64,000 nt of DNA from Carya illinoinensis (Eukaryota > Streptophyta > Magnoliopsida > Fagales > Juglandaceae): positions 52,422,653-52,486,652 of the forward strand of contig NC_056752.1 in assembly GCF_018687715.1 (NCBI RefSeq), given 5' to 3'. Numbering within the stretch: position 1 is the stretch's first letter; every line of letters starts with the position of its first letter. The notes under the pieces were generated by a model, which did no database searches, was not told where the DNA came from, and saw only the letters and a program-made list of their open reading frames with translations. A program made the position numbers and the translations under genes. Shown here piece by piece: positions 47,301 through 59,622 of the stretch.

Positions 47301-50300
47301 TAAAAAATAATAATAAAAAAAGTAAAAGAGTTCGAGGAAAAGGAGAGTGTCTCGCTTGTAGTTTGTGGGCCTACACAATGGACCCACTACATGTTACAAA
47401 CTTTTTTCTGCCTTCCCCATCAATAATACTTCATCTTAAACTACATTTCTTATCTGTCTTTTGTGGTGATTGCCATTTGTTGCAGAAAATCATAAGTTAA
47501 AAAGCTTTCATAGCACAAACGAGTGAGTCAAATAATAATTATCTACTCTTACAGATCTCCTACCTTTTTTGTTTTTTTTTTTTTTTGTTTTATAAGTAAG
47601 ACCTCTTACTTTGTCCTAAAATCAATCTACAAAATAAAAAATTTACAGTTGTTTTATGAAGATTACTGAATAGGACGGGTTTGCCTACTCCATTTAAAAA
47701 TCCTCATTGACATGGAATCCTAGAAACTTCAAGAAGCTCCAACAAAGAGAGGGGGCATAGATCTCAGATTCTCAGTAGCCAAGTGCCAACTCATCAATTA
47801 AAAGTGTCTTATTTGGAGCCAAAGGAATAGGCAGAAATACACAGGGCAAGCCATGCCAAGTGCATGACAGCTTCTTCCATTCCAAATAGTTTAAACCATC
47901 AAACATAACGAAGATGAAGCAGCAGGTAATGAATATCCAGCGACATAGAGTCTGAATTAGGCACTATGTGCATATAGAAAATAAAATCATTACAATCAGC
48001 TCAAACGCGTGGACAGTCTAGCCATTTTAATAGCAAATACTTAATTCTATTCTAAACCATTCCATTATCCATATGTCAGCTCTCAGTTACTTCACACAAG
48101 TAACAGCACTGCACACAAGAAAAAAAACCTCATCCGAATACATAATTTAGCACAACAGATTGTTCACAAGTCACATCATATCAGATAATTTTAATGATGA
48201 AAAAGTTTTGCAGACATCTAAATTTGTTGGGGAAACATTGAAGAGAATTTGTCTAAATGCCTAGATCACATAATCCCAAGCATGCATGATAGAGATATGG
48301 CATCTGTTTATTCCCAGACAAGCATGATATATATTACTTTAGCACAATGATCTTGGGAACAGCCAGAAAAGTGAGTGAAGCAGCTCCAACCTGGTCAAGT
48401 AGTAAAGCCTTAATTGCAATTTTCTTCTTGCTCAAGGAGTCAATAAATTCATCAATTGTCATAGGCTCCAATAGAGCATCCGGTCCAAGCTCAGATATGG
48501 GAGGTACTGCAGCTGGCTGTATTGACAAAACCATTGGGAAGGCTTATTAAAATCACTCCCGAGTATCATAATAAAAATACAAAAATATCATGGAGAACTT
48601 CCACTTGATTAGCAGGTAGCGGTACAATACATCTGGGAGGAAGCGGACTTTAGCAAATCGCCTTTTGTCGGTGAAAGACAGCTCCAAACCATCATCTAGC
48701 TGCACAAGAGCATTCAATGAATTAGAAATTTAAAATCCTGACTAACTGTTTGAAAATAATTCTTATAATGATTTTATTTTATACGTAATTCTTATAATGA
48801 TGAAAGTACCTTCTCATAGCTTCTAGTGTATGGTATGGAACGTTAAATCAAATCAAATGTGAATAAACATTAAAAATGCAGTCCATATATTAGCGAGGAA
48901 ATGGAGAGTAATCACTATATGTGAGAACAAAATATTATAAAGGCCCACTCATTCAAATACCAACCGTATGGAGAATAAAACTAGATGGAACAAACACAAT
49001 CACCAGCTCCGTGAGAACTTTTTCACCTTCTTAGACTCAATTACAAAGAGTATCCACAACAAACTAATAAGGTTTTTGAACTTTCATTGTCAAATATAGA
49101 TGCAATGCCCTAGTGCAAGTTATGCAACAATTGAGAATAGGCAAGTATGCATCATAGATTTGATTTATAATAGAAAAAATCTAGTTTTAACGAGATAAGA
49201 CCATGAACTTTAATATAAATGACCTGAACCACACTATAGCTTGTGTGGAAGTACAGTGCTCTCACAACTGCAATAATGTAATATCCCGACATCATTAATT
49301 TAAAGGGGAAAACAAATTAATACAAGCATAAACGTTCCCACTAATGGAAAGAGCAAAAAAAAAAAAAAAATCTTACTTCTACAAAAAACTTTGAATATTT
49401 GGAAGGCCATTCATCAGTGTCCTTTACAGCAGACCTGTTCGCATAACATTGTTATAACATTTAACAATATGAAACCAGCATACAAATCGTGAACACCAAA
49501 CAGGCACAACATTGGAACAAAATTTCCAAATAAATAATTTCAGTGTCAGCCCTAAATATCTGACTCTAAAATTGCATAAAAACTAGTATTCTTTTGGGCA
49601 TGAAACTTTACATTCATAATTTGGAAGTCGCCGTTTAAGAGAAGCATGTCATAGTCCATGCATATAACAAGCTATAGTTTAAAAAGAAAACTAGGGTAAT
49701 TACATTTTGCACTCCCAAATTTTCCCGCTCCAGATTATGGCTTCCAATGGGATGGATTTGTGGAACTATTATATTATAGAGAATTGCTATATAGCAGCCG
49801 CTTCACCGCATACCCAGTACGAGCTTCCCAGCATGGCTTTTTAAAAAAAAAAAAAAAAAAAAAAGAAATGCAAAACGCAAGGGTCTTCGAGCTTCTCCCC
49901 TCCCCCTCCCCCTCCCCCTCCATGCGAATCTCCTCCCCTGGGTCTCTCCCTGAAAATGCAGCTACATGCAGCTACGTTCGTGTTTCCCCTCGTTACTGCA
50001 GTGCGTCCAGTCTAATTTTTTTTTTTATAGCTTTTAAAAATGGATCGGAAGATGATCCACCAAAGCGGGTAGCCTTAACCGGATGTGTGGTAACAGGTAA
50101 GCCCGTAGGCTGTTCCCGTCCCTGTCAGGGGAGATGCCAACCATCTCTCCTTTCTACGAACACAGTCTACTTCTTCAACGCAGTCACCAATTACAGGCGG
50201 GAAGCACCACAATATGTGCAGGTTCATTAGGCAGAGACAGATTTCAACCAAATCGTGGGCCACACCAAATCCATCTATGTGACCTTCGGCTGAGAACGTG

Positions 50301-51757
50301 AAGGAATGATCGGATATTGGGAGTCATCAGCGATGGTGAAGCACATTCAGGAGGAAAAGAAGGTATAACCAAAAGCATGTACATTCTATTTTCTTCTTCC
50401 CACAGATCCATCGGCGCAGGTTCTGAATTTTTTTTTTTTTTTTTTGGTGCTTCGGTCTTTTATATTTGCAGGGCATTTCCATGATTGAGTTGGGCCCACA
50501 GTAACAGAGTACTTCCTAAGAGTCCTAGGTGTGTTTTCTCTTGTTTCTTCTTCCTTCTTTTGAAAGTAAGAATGATTTCTTCTTTCTTCTCGCCTAATCC
50601 AAAATTTACTGAAACTGAACATTCAATTATAGAAATTGTACGTTTTGCAATCTGATCCATTTATGTAGATTATGGATCTATTTCTGTGATGTAATCTGAA
50701 GACTAAAACCAAGACTTAACTGGAAGGAACAGACGGAAGGTAGAATCTCGTATTCCTCTAAGAGAGAGAAGTCTGAAGCTGAGAGAGGGAAAGAGCAGAA
50801 CGGGGAGGGAGGGGAGAAAAGCTCGTGAATTTTCATTCGAAGGGGAGAACCATGGCCTGGCATTTAGACCCGGTTTTTTCCTTTGGTGTGCGGTGTGATG
50901 TTTCCGAAACAGCTGCTAAGCAGAGTTTTTCTATATTATAACCTTAATGTGGTTCGTGATCATCTAAGGGTACCAAACTAGAACACCTTCTATGTCATAA
51001 TTTTACCACAGAAAAGACTAGGCAGAACATACTACACGAACGGCAAGCAGATATATCCAAACATGCCTGACCTCTTATAAGTTGTAACTGCAACGCCCTT
51101 AATATATATGGCACCCGCCATCCCTGAAAACATGAGACCACTTAAGTGATGGACACTGAGCATCAAGCATATGATCATATTTGTACAACTTTTCAGGAGC
51201 TGTTTTTCTTTTTGGATTAAGAAAGTCAATTTTGAACATAATCCAAAGTTTCCAAAAAATATAAAACAATTAAAAAAAACCTTTTACCAATTTAAGAAAG
51301 ATTAGCCTACAACCCACACACCGCCATGCAAGTCCCTGTTTGGTAATTCCACATTCCTAAACGTTTTCTATCTTTGTTCATTCTCAAAAAGCAGAAAACA
51401 TTTTTTAAAACGCAACACAGACCAAACACGCCCTCGGAAGAGAAAAATAGTACCTTTTGTTGACTTAAAAAAGAAAAACGAATTTGTTCTCGCTACAATA
51501 TTTTTAGGGTTTTTAAAGAGCAACGTACCAAATTGGAATGAAGGAAAGGGAGGCGAATCGAGCTGGAGCCAGAGGTTTTTGCCCTTGCGGTGAGCAGCAA
51601 TTACGGTTTTACCCAGGAGAGCGGCCTCGAAATCGGAGGGGGTGACTCCATCGACGACCTTGGGGTCGTTAGCTATGACCGCCTTCTTGATCTTCTTACC
51701 GAGGCAGTTCTCCTCTACGGCCCGCCTCGCCGCCTCCACCTCCGGGAGCTCCGGCAT
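44315..51757 (-). CDS. FPG1: Formamidopyrimidine-DNA glycosylase, plant FPG/MutM type
   Basis: Ten exons, minus strand, joined in phase (407 residues): 51757-51529, 51123-51072, 49434-49377, 48699-48631, 48516-48391, 46451-46401, 45989-45912, 45653-45554, 44859-44825, 44740-44315. The N-terminus MPELPEVEAARRAVEENCLG supplies the catalytic Pro2 and Glu3; HRKGKNLWLQL holds the conserved Lys (about 60). The H2TH region includes LLLDQ then SYMAGIGNWIADEVLYQARIHP. The bacterial zinc finger is replaced by the plant 'zincless' INAGG-RTTAYVPELQKL. The last exon adds a Lys-rich tail with an acidic run (about 300-407), probably nuclear and DNA-associating. The enzyme removes oxidised purines in base excision repair, with AP-lyase activity. 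Intron 2 (1.6 kb) contains an unassigned, less AT-rich block and a C-run. The first-intron donor and the stop are clear. Confidence 0.94.
49735..50930. other. Unassigned, relatively GC-balanced block in FPG intron 2
   Basis: Unlike the surrounding intron, 49895-50370 and 50680-50900 are close to coding-like composition. There is a canonical plus-strand donor (AACAG|GTAAGC) at about 50097 and a plausible acceptor (TTCCCACAG) at about 50405. Frames are short or interrupted and I recognise no protein. It may be a pseudogene fragment or part of an overlapping transcript. Confidence 0.35.
49896..49922 (-). repeat. G-quadruplex-capable C-run in FPG intron 2
   Basis: The plus strand has four C-runs of 4, 5, 5 and 5 bases separated by single T (CTCCCCTCCCCCTCCCCCTC), so the minus strand, the FPG sense strand, carries four G-runs with 1-base loops. 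An A-run lies just upstream (49841-49864). Confidence 0.85.
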
Positions 51758-53516
51758 TCAGCTCAGTCGTACGGACTGGTATCGAGTTTTCGCGCGCTTT
51801 TTGAGAGTGAGAGTAGAGCTTTGGTTGTGCGACATTTTGTGCGGTGTTCAGGACGTTTTCTTTATGGAAACCCCGAAACGAGATCTACGAGTGCGAAGCA
51901 ATATGTTGCGGCCCATGTAGTGGCCCGTATAACTCCTGTCTATCTTGTTTTGGGCTTTCTGGGTGAGAAAAAAGGGCTAGAGCCCCTTGTAAAAGCTTAA
52001 TCAATCAATCAATCTGGCCCAACAGCATTAGAAAAACAAATCTAAAAAATAATTAAAATATTGTATGAATTATACAAATAAAGTATTTAAAAACACGATT
52101 TTAATTTTTTTTATTTTTCTTATAAAAAATATATAATATATGGATTATAAATAGAACAATTAAATTATTTTAATAAGAATAAAATAAAATAAAAAATAAT
52201 ATTAAAATATATAAAATGTATAGTATAAGGTAATGAATAGTATCCCTCCAAAAATAAATATAAACGTAATTAAGATATTGTACAAATTATAAAAATAAAT
52301 TATTTTAAAACACAATTTTAATAGAGGTGGCCTAAATATTTATAAATATATTATTTTTATAATATTCTTATATAGATATTTTAATTCCAAAATGATCGTC
52401 CCTCTCCATCTTTAAACCTAAGTTCTTTATAGTTTATATATACTATAAGGCCTTGTTTGGGTTTAAAATGACTCTCAATTTATCTTATTTAATTATTATA
52501 ATTTTGTCAAATTTTTAAACAAAATATAAGAAATAATTCAATTTTTTCAAATTCTAACATAAAAATTATATTTTAATAATATTTTATTCAACTTTAATCT
52601 CATCTCATTTTAACTTAACTCGCCATCAAAACCTCCCCTACAGTCTTGTTTGAGGCCAAGTTTGGACATGCAAAAAAGGTTGTGCCTCATTTCATCTATG
52701 ATAAATATTTTAACTATAAAAATAAATTTACAAATTGACGTAATTAAATTTTATACGTTAAATTATAAAATAAATTTTATTATAAAATAAATTTAATTTA
52801 TCATATAAAGTTATGTTGATTTATGAATTTATTATTATAAAATCTCTTTATAAATACGAGACTGCACTTTATTTATTAATGTGAATTGAAATATTGGGTA
52901 ACGTTGCTGCATACGTGAGGGGTAACACAGATGACTAGTTTATCATTTCATTTGTATATTTGTTGAAGCCAAGAACTAGAAGGCTGCCGGGAGTATCCAC
53001 ATCACTTCCTCATCAGGCACGCAGGTTATTTAGAAAATGTGCCGACCAGATTCCATACAGATGCCGGAGTAATCAACACAAGTAAAACAAACAAAACCAA
53101 GTTGTCATTTCATCCCTTCCACCCAACTCAACCAAAAAAAAAAAAAAAATGATATATATGGAAATATATACTATAATGTTAGCTCAAAACATTAAAGATG
53201 CCCGCTCCGATTCTATGGACTACAGCCTCAGATTGGTTGTTGGATATTCGTTTAATCATTTATTAAAATATGGGCTATTATCATCTACGTGCATGTGTGG
53301 TAGATGGATGGATGGGTTTCGATTCCCTATGGATTCCAAGAGTCCTCTGAGATGCCAATATATAATTATTGTGTAGGAAACCACAGATCATCTTAACAAA
53401 ATTGCTCTAGGGTAGTTTTATGGAAGGTTAGCTGCTTCCTTCACGTACAGATAACGCAATCGATCTCTAGGGGCATGCATGCATGCCCTTAATTCCCTAG
53501 ATTCTTGTATCATGCA
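51758..53516. other. Intergenic region, FPG promoter side
   Basis: The first 250 bases are the FPG leader and promoter, less AT-rich. Then AT-rich DNA with a MITE-like block (52452-52640) and a block at 52105-52250 that resembles 31545-31650. A low-complexity palindromic-looking AT stretch lies at 52690-52870. No gene seen. Confidence 0.55.
52452..52640. mobile_element. AT-rich MITE-like element, copy 2 of a three-copy family
   Basis: Opens TTGTTTGGGTTTAAAATGAC and contains ATTTAATTATTATAA and ATATTTTAATAATA in the order found, on the opposite strand, at 14172-14356. Its right end is CATCTCATTTTAACTTAACT, a weak inverted counterpart of the left. Confidence 0.5.
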
Positions 53517-53726
53517 TGTTGAGGATACTTTGCCTCAATCTAAGGCATAATTCTTGTAATCATTTTAACCCATGATTCTAGCCTAATTCTAGGATATTCT
53601 TTCCGTTATTTCCATTGTCAATAATATGTAAATATTCTAGATTGATTTGTAATATTCTCTGACATGAAATAAATAGAAATACACATCACCTCAAGATGTG
53701 TGGTGAATTTTCTTCAAACTCTCTCA
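53517..53726 (+). repeat. 5' LTR of the Copia element
   Basis: Starts TGTTGAGGATAC and ends CAAACTCTCTCA. 210 bp, compared with 221 bp for the 3' copy. Contains ACATGAAATAAATAG, a likely polyadenylation region. Confidence 0.95.
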
Positions 53727-53742
53727 TGGTATCACGAGCAGT
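53727..53742 (+). promoter_or_regulatory. Primer-binding site (initiator tRNA-Met)
   Basis: TGGTATCACGAGCAGT begins immediately after the LTR and matches the 3' end complement of plant initiator tRNA-Met (TGGTATCAGAGC) with one inserted base. Confidence 0.9.
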
Positions 53743-53777
53743 CTTGGCTTAGCATCCCTCGATCCTTCAACCTCACC

Positions 53778-56700
53778 ATGGCTGCCGAATTCAACCCCAC
53801 CCTCCTTCCTTTCAACACCATGATCCACATGGTTACAATCAAGCTCTCATCCTCAAATTATCTTCTATGGAAAAGCCAGCTCCTTCCCCTTCTTGAGAGT
53901 CAAGACTTACTCGGGCATGTAGATGGAACACTTGAGCCTCCTCCCCGATCTGACCCACCCAACTCTCAGACACCTAATCCCAAACACTTGGCGTGGAAAA
54001 TCACTGATCAAAGGCTTCTCAGCCTTCTTCTCTCTTCCCTCACCGAGGAGGCCATGGCCGAAGTTGTCGGCCTCTCCACCTCCCGCGAGGTCTGGCTCGC
54101 ACTAGAGAATACTTTCAGTCACCGATCCAAAGCTCGCGAGATTCGTCTTAAAGACGATCTTCAACTGATGAAGCGTGGAACACGCTCTGTTTCTGAGTAT
54201 TCCCGTGCCTTCAAGGCACTTTGTGACCAACTGCATGCTATTGGACGACCAGTTGATAGCACAGACAAGCTTCATTGGTTTCTAAGAGGTCTTGGCGCCG
54301 AGTTCTCACAGTTCTCCACTGCACAAATGGCGGTTTCCCCCCTCCCCTGTTTCGGCGACCTTGTATCCAAAGCTGAAAGCTTTGAACTGTTCCAGAAATC
54401 TCTTGAACCCTCAAACCCAACCACTGCAGCATTCACGGCCACGAATCGGGCCTCTGATCGTGCGAATTCGAAGACCCATTCCCCCCGCCCCCATCGTGGA
54501 CGTAACGGCAACATCAGCTCCTCCAATCGTGGCTCCGGTCGCAACTTCTCTGGCCAAGGACGTCGCCCTCCACGGTGTCAGATCTGTCGGACTGAAGGCC
54601 ACTATGCCGATCGCTGTCATCAGAGGTACACTCGGCAAGACAACTTTGCTCACCTTGCCGAGGCTTTCAACGCCTCATGCTCCTTGACTGCAAATGAGGC
54701 CACCGACTGGTATTTGGACACAGGGGCTTCGGCCCATATGACCACCAGCCCATCCACTTTGGATCACTCAAATAATTACACTGGTAAGGATTGTGTAATT
54801 GTAGGAAATGGTGCTTCCCTACCTATTACTCACACTGGTACCATCTCTCCTAACCCAAATATCCATTTACTCGATGTTTTGGTTGTTCCTTGCTTAACCA
54901 AAAATCTTTTGTCTATTAGTAAATTAACGTCTGATTTTCCTTTATCTGTCACTTTTTCTAATACCTCTTTCACTGTTCAGAATCGCCAAACGGGAAGGGT
55001 AGTGGCAACCGGTAAACGAGATGGAGGCTTATATGTGCTAGAGCGTGGACATCCTACCTTTATTTCTGTTCTTAAAAATAAGTTGCTTAATGCTTCATAT
55101 GATTTATGGCATGCTCGTCTTGGCCATATAAATCATTCTATTATTTCTCTTTTAAATAAAAAAGGTCATCTTCACCTTACATCTTTATTGCCTTCTCCAA
55201 GTCTTTGTAGTACATGCCAAATTGCAAAAAATCATCGTTTGCCTTATTCACGTTCTGAACATCGCTCTTCTCATGTGTTGAACCTAATTCATTGTGATAT
55301 ATGGGGGCCTTCCCCTATTAAATCCAATTCAGGGTATATCTACTATGTTCTTTTTATTGATGATTTTTCTCGCTTCACTTGGTTATATCCATTGCGTTTA
55401 AAATCTGACTTTTATGATATTTTCCTTCAATTTCAAAAATTCATGGAAAATCAATATTCTGCTAGTATCAAAATTTTTCAAAGTGATGGCGGTGCAGAAT
55501 TTACTAGCAATCGTTTTCAAGCACATCTCCGCAATGCTGGCATTCATCATCAACTTTCTTGCCCCTACACACCCGCTCAAAACGGTCGCGCTGAAAGAAA
55601 ACATCGTCATGTGACTGAGACTGGCCTTGCTCTTCTTTTTCACTCTCATCTTTCTCCTCGCTTCTGGGTTGACGCGTTCAGCACTGCAGCCTACATCATC
55701 AACCGCTTGCCCACACCACTTCTTGATGGTAAGTCCTCCTTTGAGCTTCTTTATGGTTCCCCCCCGAATTATGAAAATTTCCGTCCCTTTGGTTGTCGCG
55801 TTTATCCTTGTTTGCGTGATTATATGTCTAACAAATTTTCTCCTCGCAGCATTCCCTGTATTTTCCTGGGGTATAGCCCCTCCTACAAAGGGTTTCGTTG
55901 CTTTGATCCCACCACTTCTAGACTATACATCACCCGACATGCCCAGTTTGATGAACATCACTTCCCCTCTCTCGCCACCTCTCAAGTTCAGCCTCCCTCA
56001 TCTATTCAATTTTCCAATTTTTTGGAACCTTGCTCATCTCCTACCGACACATCTTCCTCTTACCCCGAGCACCCTTCTCCTACCATTACTCCATCCGGAT
56101 CTAATCCATGTGTTATTTGTACTGATCAAATGGATGAGTCTGTGCAGGTTGTTGACTCTTTTGCAGGTTCTTCTCCGATGGCCTCAGCCTCTAGACCATC
56201 TTCTGTTGAGTCTGACACCGCTTCCCCAGTTCATGCTCTCCCTCCAGCTCCAGCATTTCCATTGGGTTCTCACCCTATGCTTACACGAGCCAAAGCTGGC
56301 ATTTTCAAAACTCGCCACCCGGCGCATCTTGGTGTCTTGGGCTCATCTGGTCTTCTCTGTGCTCTTCTTGCCTCTACTGAGCCCAAAGGCTTCAAAATCG
56401 CTGCCAAGAATCCTGCCTGGCTTGCTGCCATGGATGAAGAAATGCAAGCTTTGCAAAACAACCGCACCTGGATTTTGGTCCCTCGGCCTGCTAACACCAA
56501 CATTGTGGGATCCAAATGGGTGTTCAGGACCAAATATCTCTCTGATGGTTCTATTGAGCGTTTCAAAGCTCGTCTTGTTGCCAAGGGCTATACACAGGTA
56601 CCTGGTTTTGACTACACTGATACTTTTAGTCCTGTTATCAAGGCTACCACTGTTCGTGTTGTGCTATCCCTTGCTGTCGCTAACCAATGGCCCCTTCGCC

Positions 56701-57959
56701 AACTTGATGTTAAGAATGCCTTTCTCAATGGCACTCTCACTGAGCATGTGTACATGGAGCAGCCTCCTGGCTATGTTGATCCTCGCTTCCCTCATCATGT
56801 ATGTCAGTTAAAGAAAGCTCTTTATGGTCTCAAGCAAGCGCCCCGTGCTTGGTTCCAACGCTTCAGCTCTTTCCTTATTCAGCTTGGTTTCTCTTGCAGT
56901 CGAGCTGATACTTCACTATTTGTCTTCAGTAAACACTTTGACATCATTTACTTGCTCCTCTATGTTGATGACATTATTATTACTGGCAACAACTCCTCTC
57001 TCATTCACAGATTTACCTGCAAGCTCAACTCTGAGTTTGCCACCAAGGATCTTGGTCCCCTCAGCTACTTTCTTGGCCTGGAAGCTTCGCCAACTCCCGC
57101 TGGCCTTTTTATCAGTCAACTGAAATATGCACGGGACATTCTTACTTGAGCTCAGTTACTTGACAGCAAACCAGTCCACACCCCTATGGTTGTGTCTCAG
57201 CACTTGTCTGCAGACGGTCCTCTGTTCTCGGATCCCACTCATTACAGATCTCTAGTTGGCGCCCTCCAATACTTGACCATCACGCGTCCCGATTTTGCTC
57301 ACGCCGTCAACTCTATTAGTCAATTTCTGCATGCTCCGACAACCAATCATTTTCTTGCAGTTAAGCGAATTCTTCGCTACATCAAGGGCACTCTTCATTT
57401 TGGTCTCAATTTCCGCTCCTCTACTACTCCCAGTGCTCTACTTGCTTACTCCGATGCTGATTGGGCTGGATGCCCTGATACTCGTTGATCTACCTCTGGT
57501 TACTCCATCTATCTTGGCGGAAATTTAGTTTCTTGGAGTACTAAGAAACAATCCACTGTCTCTCGCTCCAGCTGTGAGTCTGAGTATCGGGCCCTTGCTC
57601 ATACTGCCGCTGAGCTTCTTTGGATCTCACATCTTTTTCAAGATCTGCATGTGTCCCTCCCTCAGCGGCCTCTTCTTCTATGTGACAATAAAAGTGCCAT
57701 ATTTCTGAGCTCCAATCCAGTCTCCCACAAGCTGGCCAAGCATGTTAAATTGGATTATCACTTCATTCGTGAACTTGTTGTTTCTGGCAAACTTCATACT
57801 CAATTCATCCATTCTCATCTACAGGTTGCTGATATCTTCACCAAAAGTATTCCTCGACCACTTTTTGAGTTTTTTCGATCCAAGCTCCGCGTCTGTTCCA
57901 ACCCGACGCTTAGCTTGCGGGGGGGTGTTGAGGATACTTTGCCTCAATCTAAGACATAA
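53778..57959 (+). pseudogene. Copia gag-pol, broken by two in-frame TGA codons
   Basis: One reading frame runs from ATG 53778 (MAAEFNPTLLPF) to TAA at 57959, inside the 3' LTR. In order: gag (UBN2-type, SSNYLLWKSQLLPLLE), zinc knuckle CQICRTEGHYADRC (about residue 267), aspartic protease WYLDTGASAHM (about 311), GAG-pre-integrase LWHARLGHIN (about 443), integrase core HCDIWGP with later D and E (about 504-600), reverse transcriptase with VDDIIITG (about 1061), and RNase H (YSDADWAGCPDTR, about 1225). The first TGA (57147, after RDILT) and the second (57486, after DTR) replace codons that family alignment suggests were CGA. No frameshift is seen. The element cannot make full pol itself. Confidence 0.92.
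57914..57925 (+). promoter_or_regulatory. Polypurine tract of the Copia element
   Basis: GCTTGCGGGGGG directly before the 3' LTR. It overlaps the gag-pol coding frame. Confidence 0.85.
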
Positions 57960-58146
57960 TTCTTGTAATCATTTTAACTCATGATTCTAACCTAATTTTA
58001 GGATATTCTTTCCATTATTTCCATTGTCAATAATATGTAAATATTTTAGATTGATTCTAAATTGATTTGTAATATTCTCTGACATGAAATAAATAAAAAT
58101 ACGCATCACCTCAAAATGTGTGGTGAATTTTCTTCAAACTCTCTCA
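57926..58146 (+). repeat. 3' LTR of the Copia element
   Basis: 221 bp. It differs from the 5' LTR by 9 substitutions and by an 11-base insertion near 58054 (a second TTCTAAATTGA-type segment). Eight of the nine changes give A or T in this copy. Confidence 0.95.
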
Positions 58147-59600
58147 ATGCATACATGCATGTCTTAATGCATCCCAATTACTCTTGTTTGATTGCGTTAG
58201 TCTTCAGGTAATCATGATTCATCATGAATATTGGCTTTTGTACGTCCTGATCTTCATGACGTAATACATACAATAATTTGCAGGCTCCTGATCGATTATT
58301 TATGTCCCCTTCGACGGATCTTTTCAGGGAAGTTAATCCAGCACTAATAACCAGCTCCCTCCTGCCTTTCCCTGACTAGGGAAGAAACAGACAAGATCAG
58401 TTGAAAACTTATAACAGTCAATTTATAATTGTTCTCTCTTTTCACACATATATTTTGTCGTCAGTCTAGAGAGAGAGAGACCCAAATAGGTTAACAAACA
58501 TCAGTAGGTGAACCCCCTCGAAAAGAATGCTGCTGTCTGCAGCTCCATACATACTATGTTAGGGCACAGGCCGCCCCACGCTCAAGCGGCAGCTTGTCGA
58601 TCCCTATTTATATATATTTTTTGTTAGTAAATATTTTATAGATAAATTAAAAGTTACAAAATATAAAATTTAATAAAATAAAAATTTCTAACAATCATCT
58701 CAAAATCAGAAAGTATAATACTAATAAAATACAAAAAGAAGATTTTGGAGCTAAAATATTATCTCACACCTATTTTTTGAAAATCACTTAAAGTAATTTT
58801 AACATAGTCTAATAAGTACATTATAAGACTACGGCTTTTAAAAAGTGTCCTGCAGTTTGCTGGACTAAATATATAACAGGTGTATTAATTAGGAATTAAT
58901 GTGCTTTGAAAACTTTCATGTACGCACATTAATTCATGGTGATCCTAACTCTATGAAATTAAACAAAGTTGTATAGGTTGGAACGCATTGAAAATTTGAG
59001 GCAAAGATGAACAATTTACAGCCAGAAATTGCATGCCAATGCAATATTGGAATGAACATTAATGGCCAATATTTAAACCTTTTTTTTTTCATCCTTGCTA
59101 ATAACATTATTAAACAATTCGTAAACCACCAAATTAATGAAAGCCAGTCAATCAACCAGACAAATTGAAAACCATGAGTACGCTGGTCTCCAAATCATCA
59201 TCGCCAAAATCGATTTGCTTGTCGAGATTTTTATCGACATGTAGCATGCATGCGTTGTTTTCGCGCATTTGTGACTTCTATTTGTCACGGTTACTTTCCA
59301 ACAGAACGTAATAGGGTAATTTTATGTATAATTATTAAATATATAAACGTCGTATAATTATTTTAAAAAAATAAAATTTATTATTAAAAATTTAATATTT
59401 TAATATAAATTTTATATTTTATTTATTTCTTTTAAAATAATTATAGAGAAGTTATATATTTTATAATTATAAATATAATTTCTTTTGTATAAATAAGAAA
59501 AGAGAAATTTGGTTATTTATTATAAAAAAAATTAATAATGATAATAATAGCCGCGGTTTTATTATTGACCGCTACTATATATAGTACTAGCGGGCGGCGG

Positions 59601-59622
59601 TGCATCAATTGCAATTGATGCA
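59601..59622. repeat. 22-bp perfect palindrome
   Basis: The half TGCATCAATTG is followed directly by its own reverse complement (CAATTGATGCA). It sits between two short CG-rich runs (GGGCGGCGG on the left, TCCGCG on the right). Confidence 0.95.

Larger units (their letters stand above)
53517..58146 (+). mobile_element. Complete Ty1/Copia LTR retrotransposon, probably Ale-like
   Basis: 5' LTR 53517-53726, primer-binding site, one long gag-pol frame, polypurine tract and 3' LTR 57926-58146, with the 5-bp target-site duplication ATGCA at 53512-53516 and 58147-58151. Total 4.63 kb. The domain order gag, protease, integrase, reverse transcriptase, RNase H is that of Ty1/Copia. Short LTRs and the gag type suggest the Ale/Retrofit lineage; this is an inference. 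Two in-frame TGA codons (57147, 57486) disable pol after the RT core. LTRs differ by 9 base changes in 210, all transitions, plus an 11-base insertion in the 3' LTR, indicating insertion in the past few million years at most plant rates. Confidence 0.95.

Noticed and set aside
55627..56811. 394-residue plus-strand frame rich in Leu and Pro
   Set aside because: It overlaps Copia pol in another frame; the hydrophobic composition is a by-product of pol codons. The true frame carries integrase and RT motifs.
58320..58400. Possible microRNA-like stem (CCTTTCCCTGACTAGGGAAG)
   Set aside because: The stem is short and no known plant miRNA matches on recall; no long fold-back around it.
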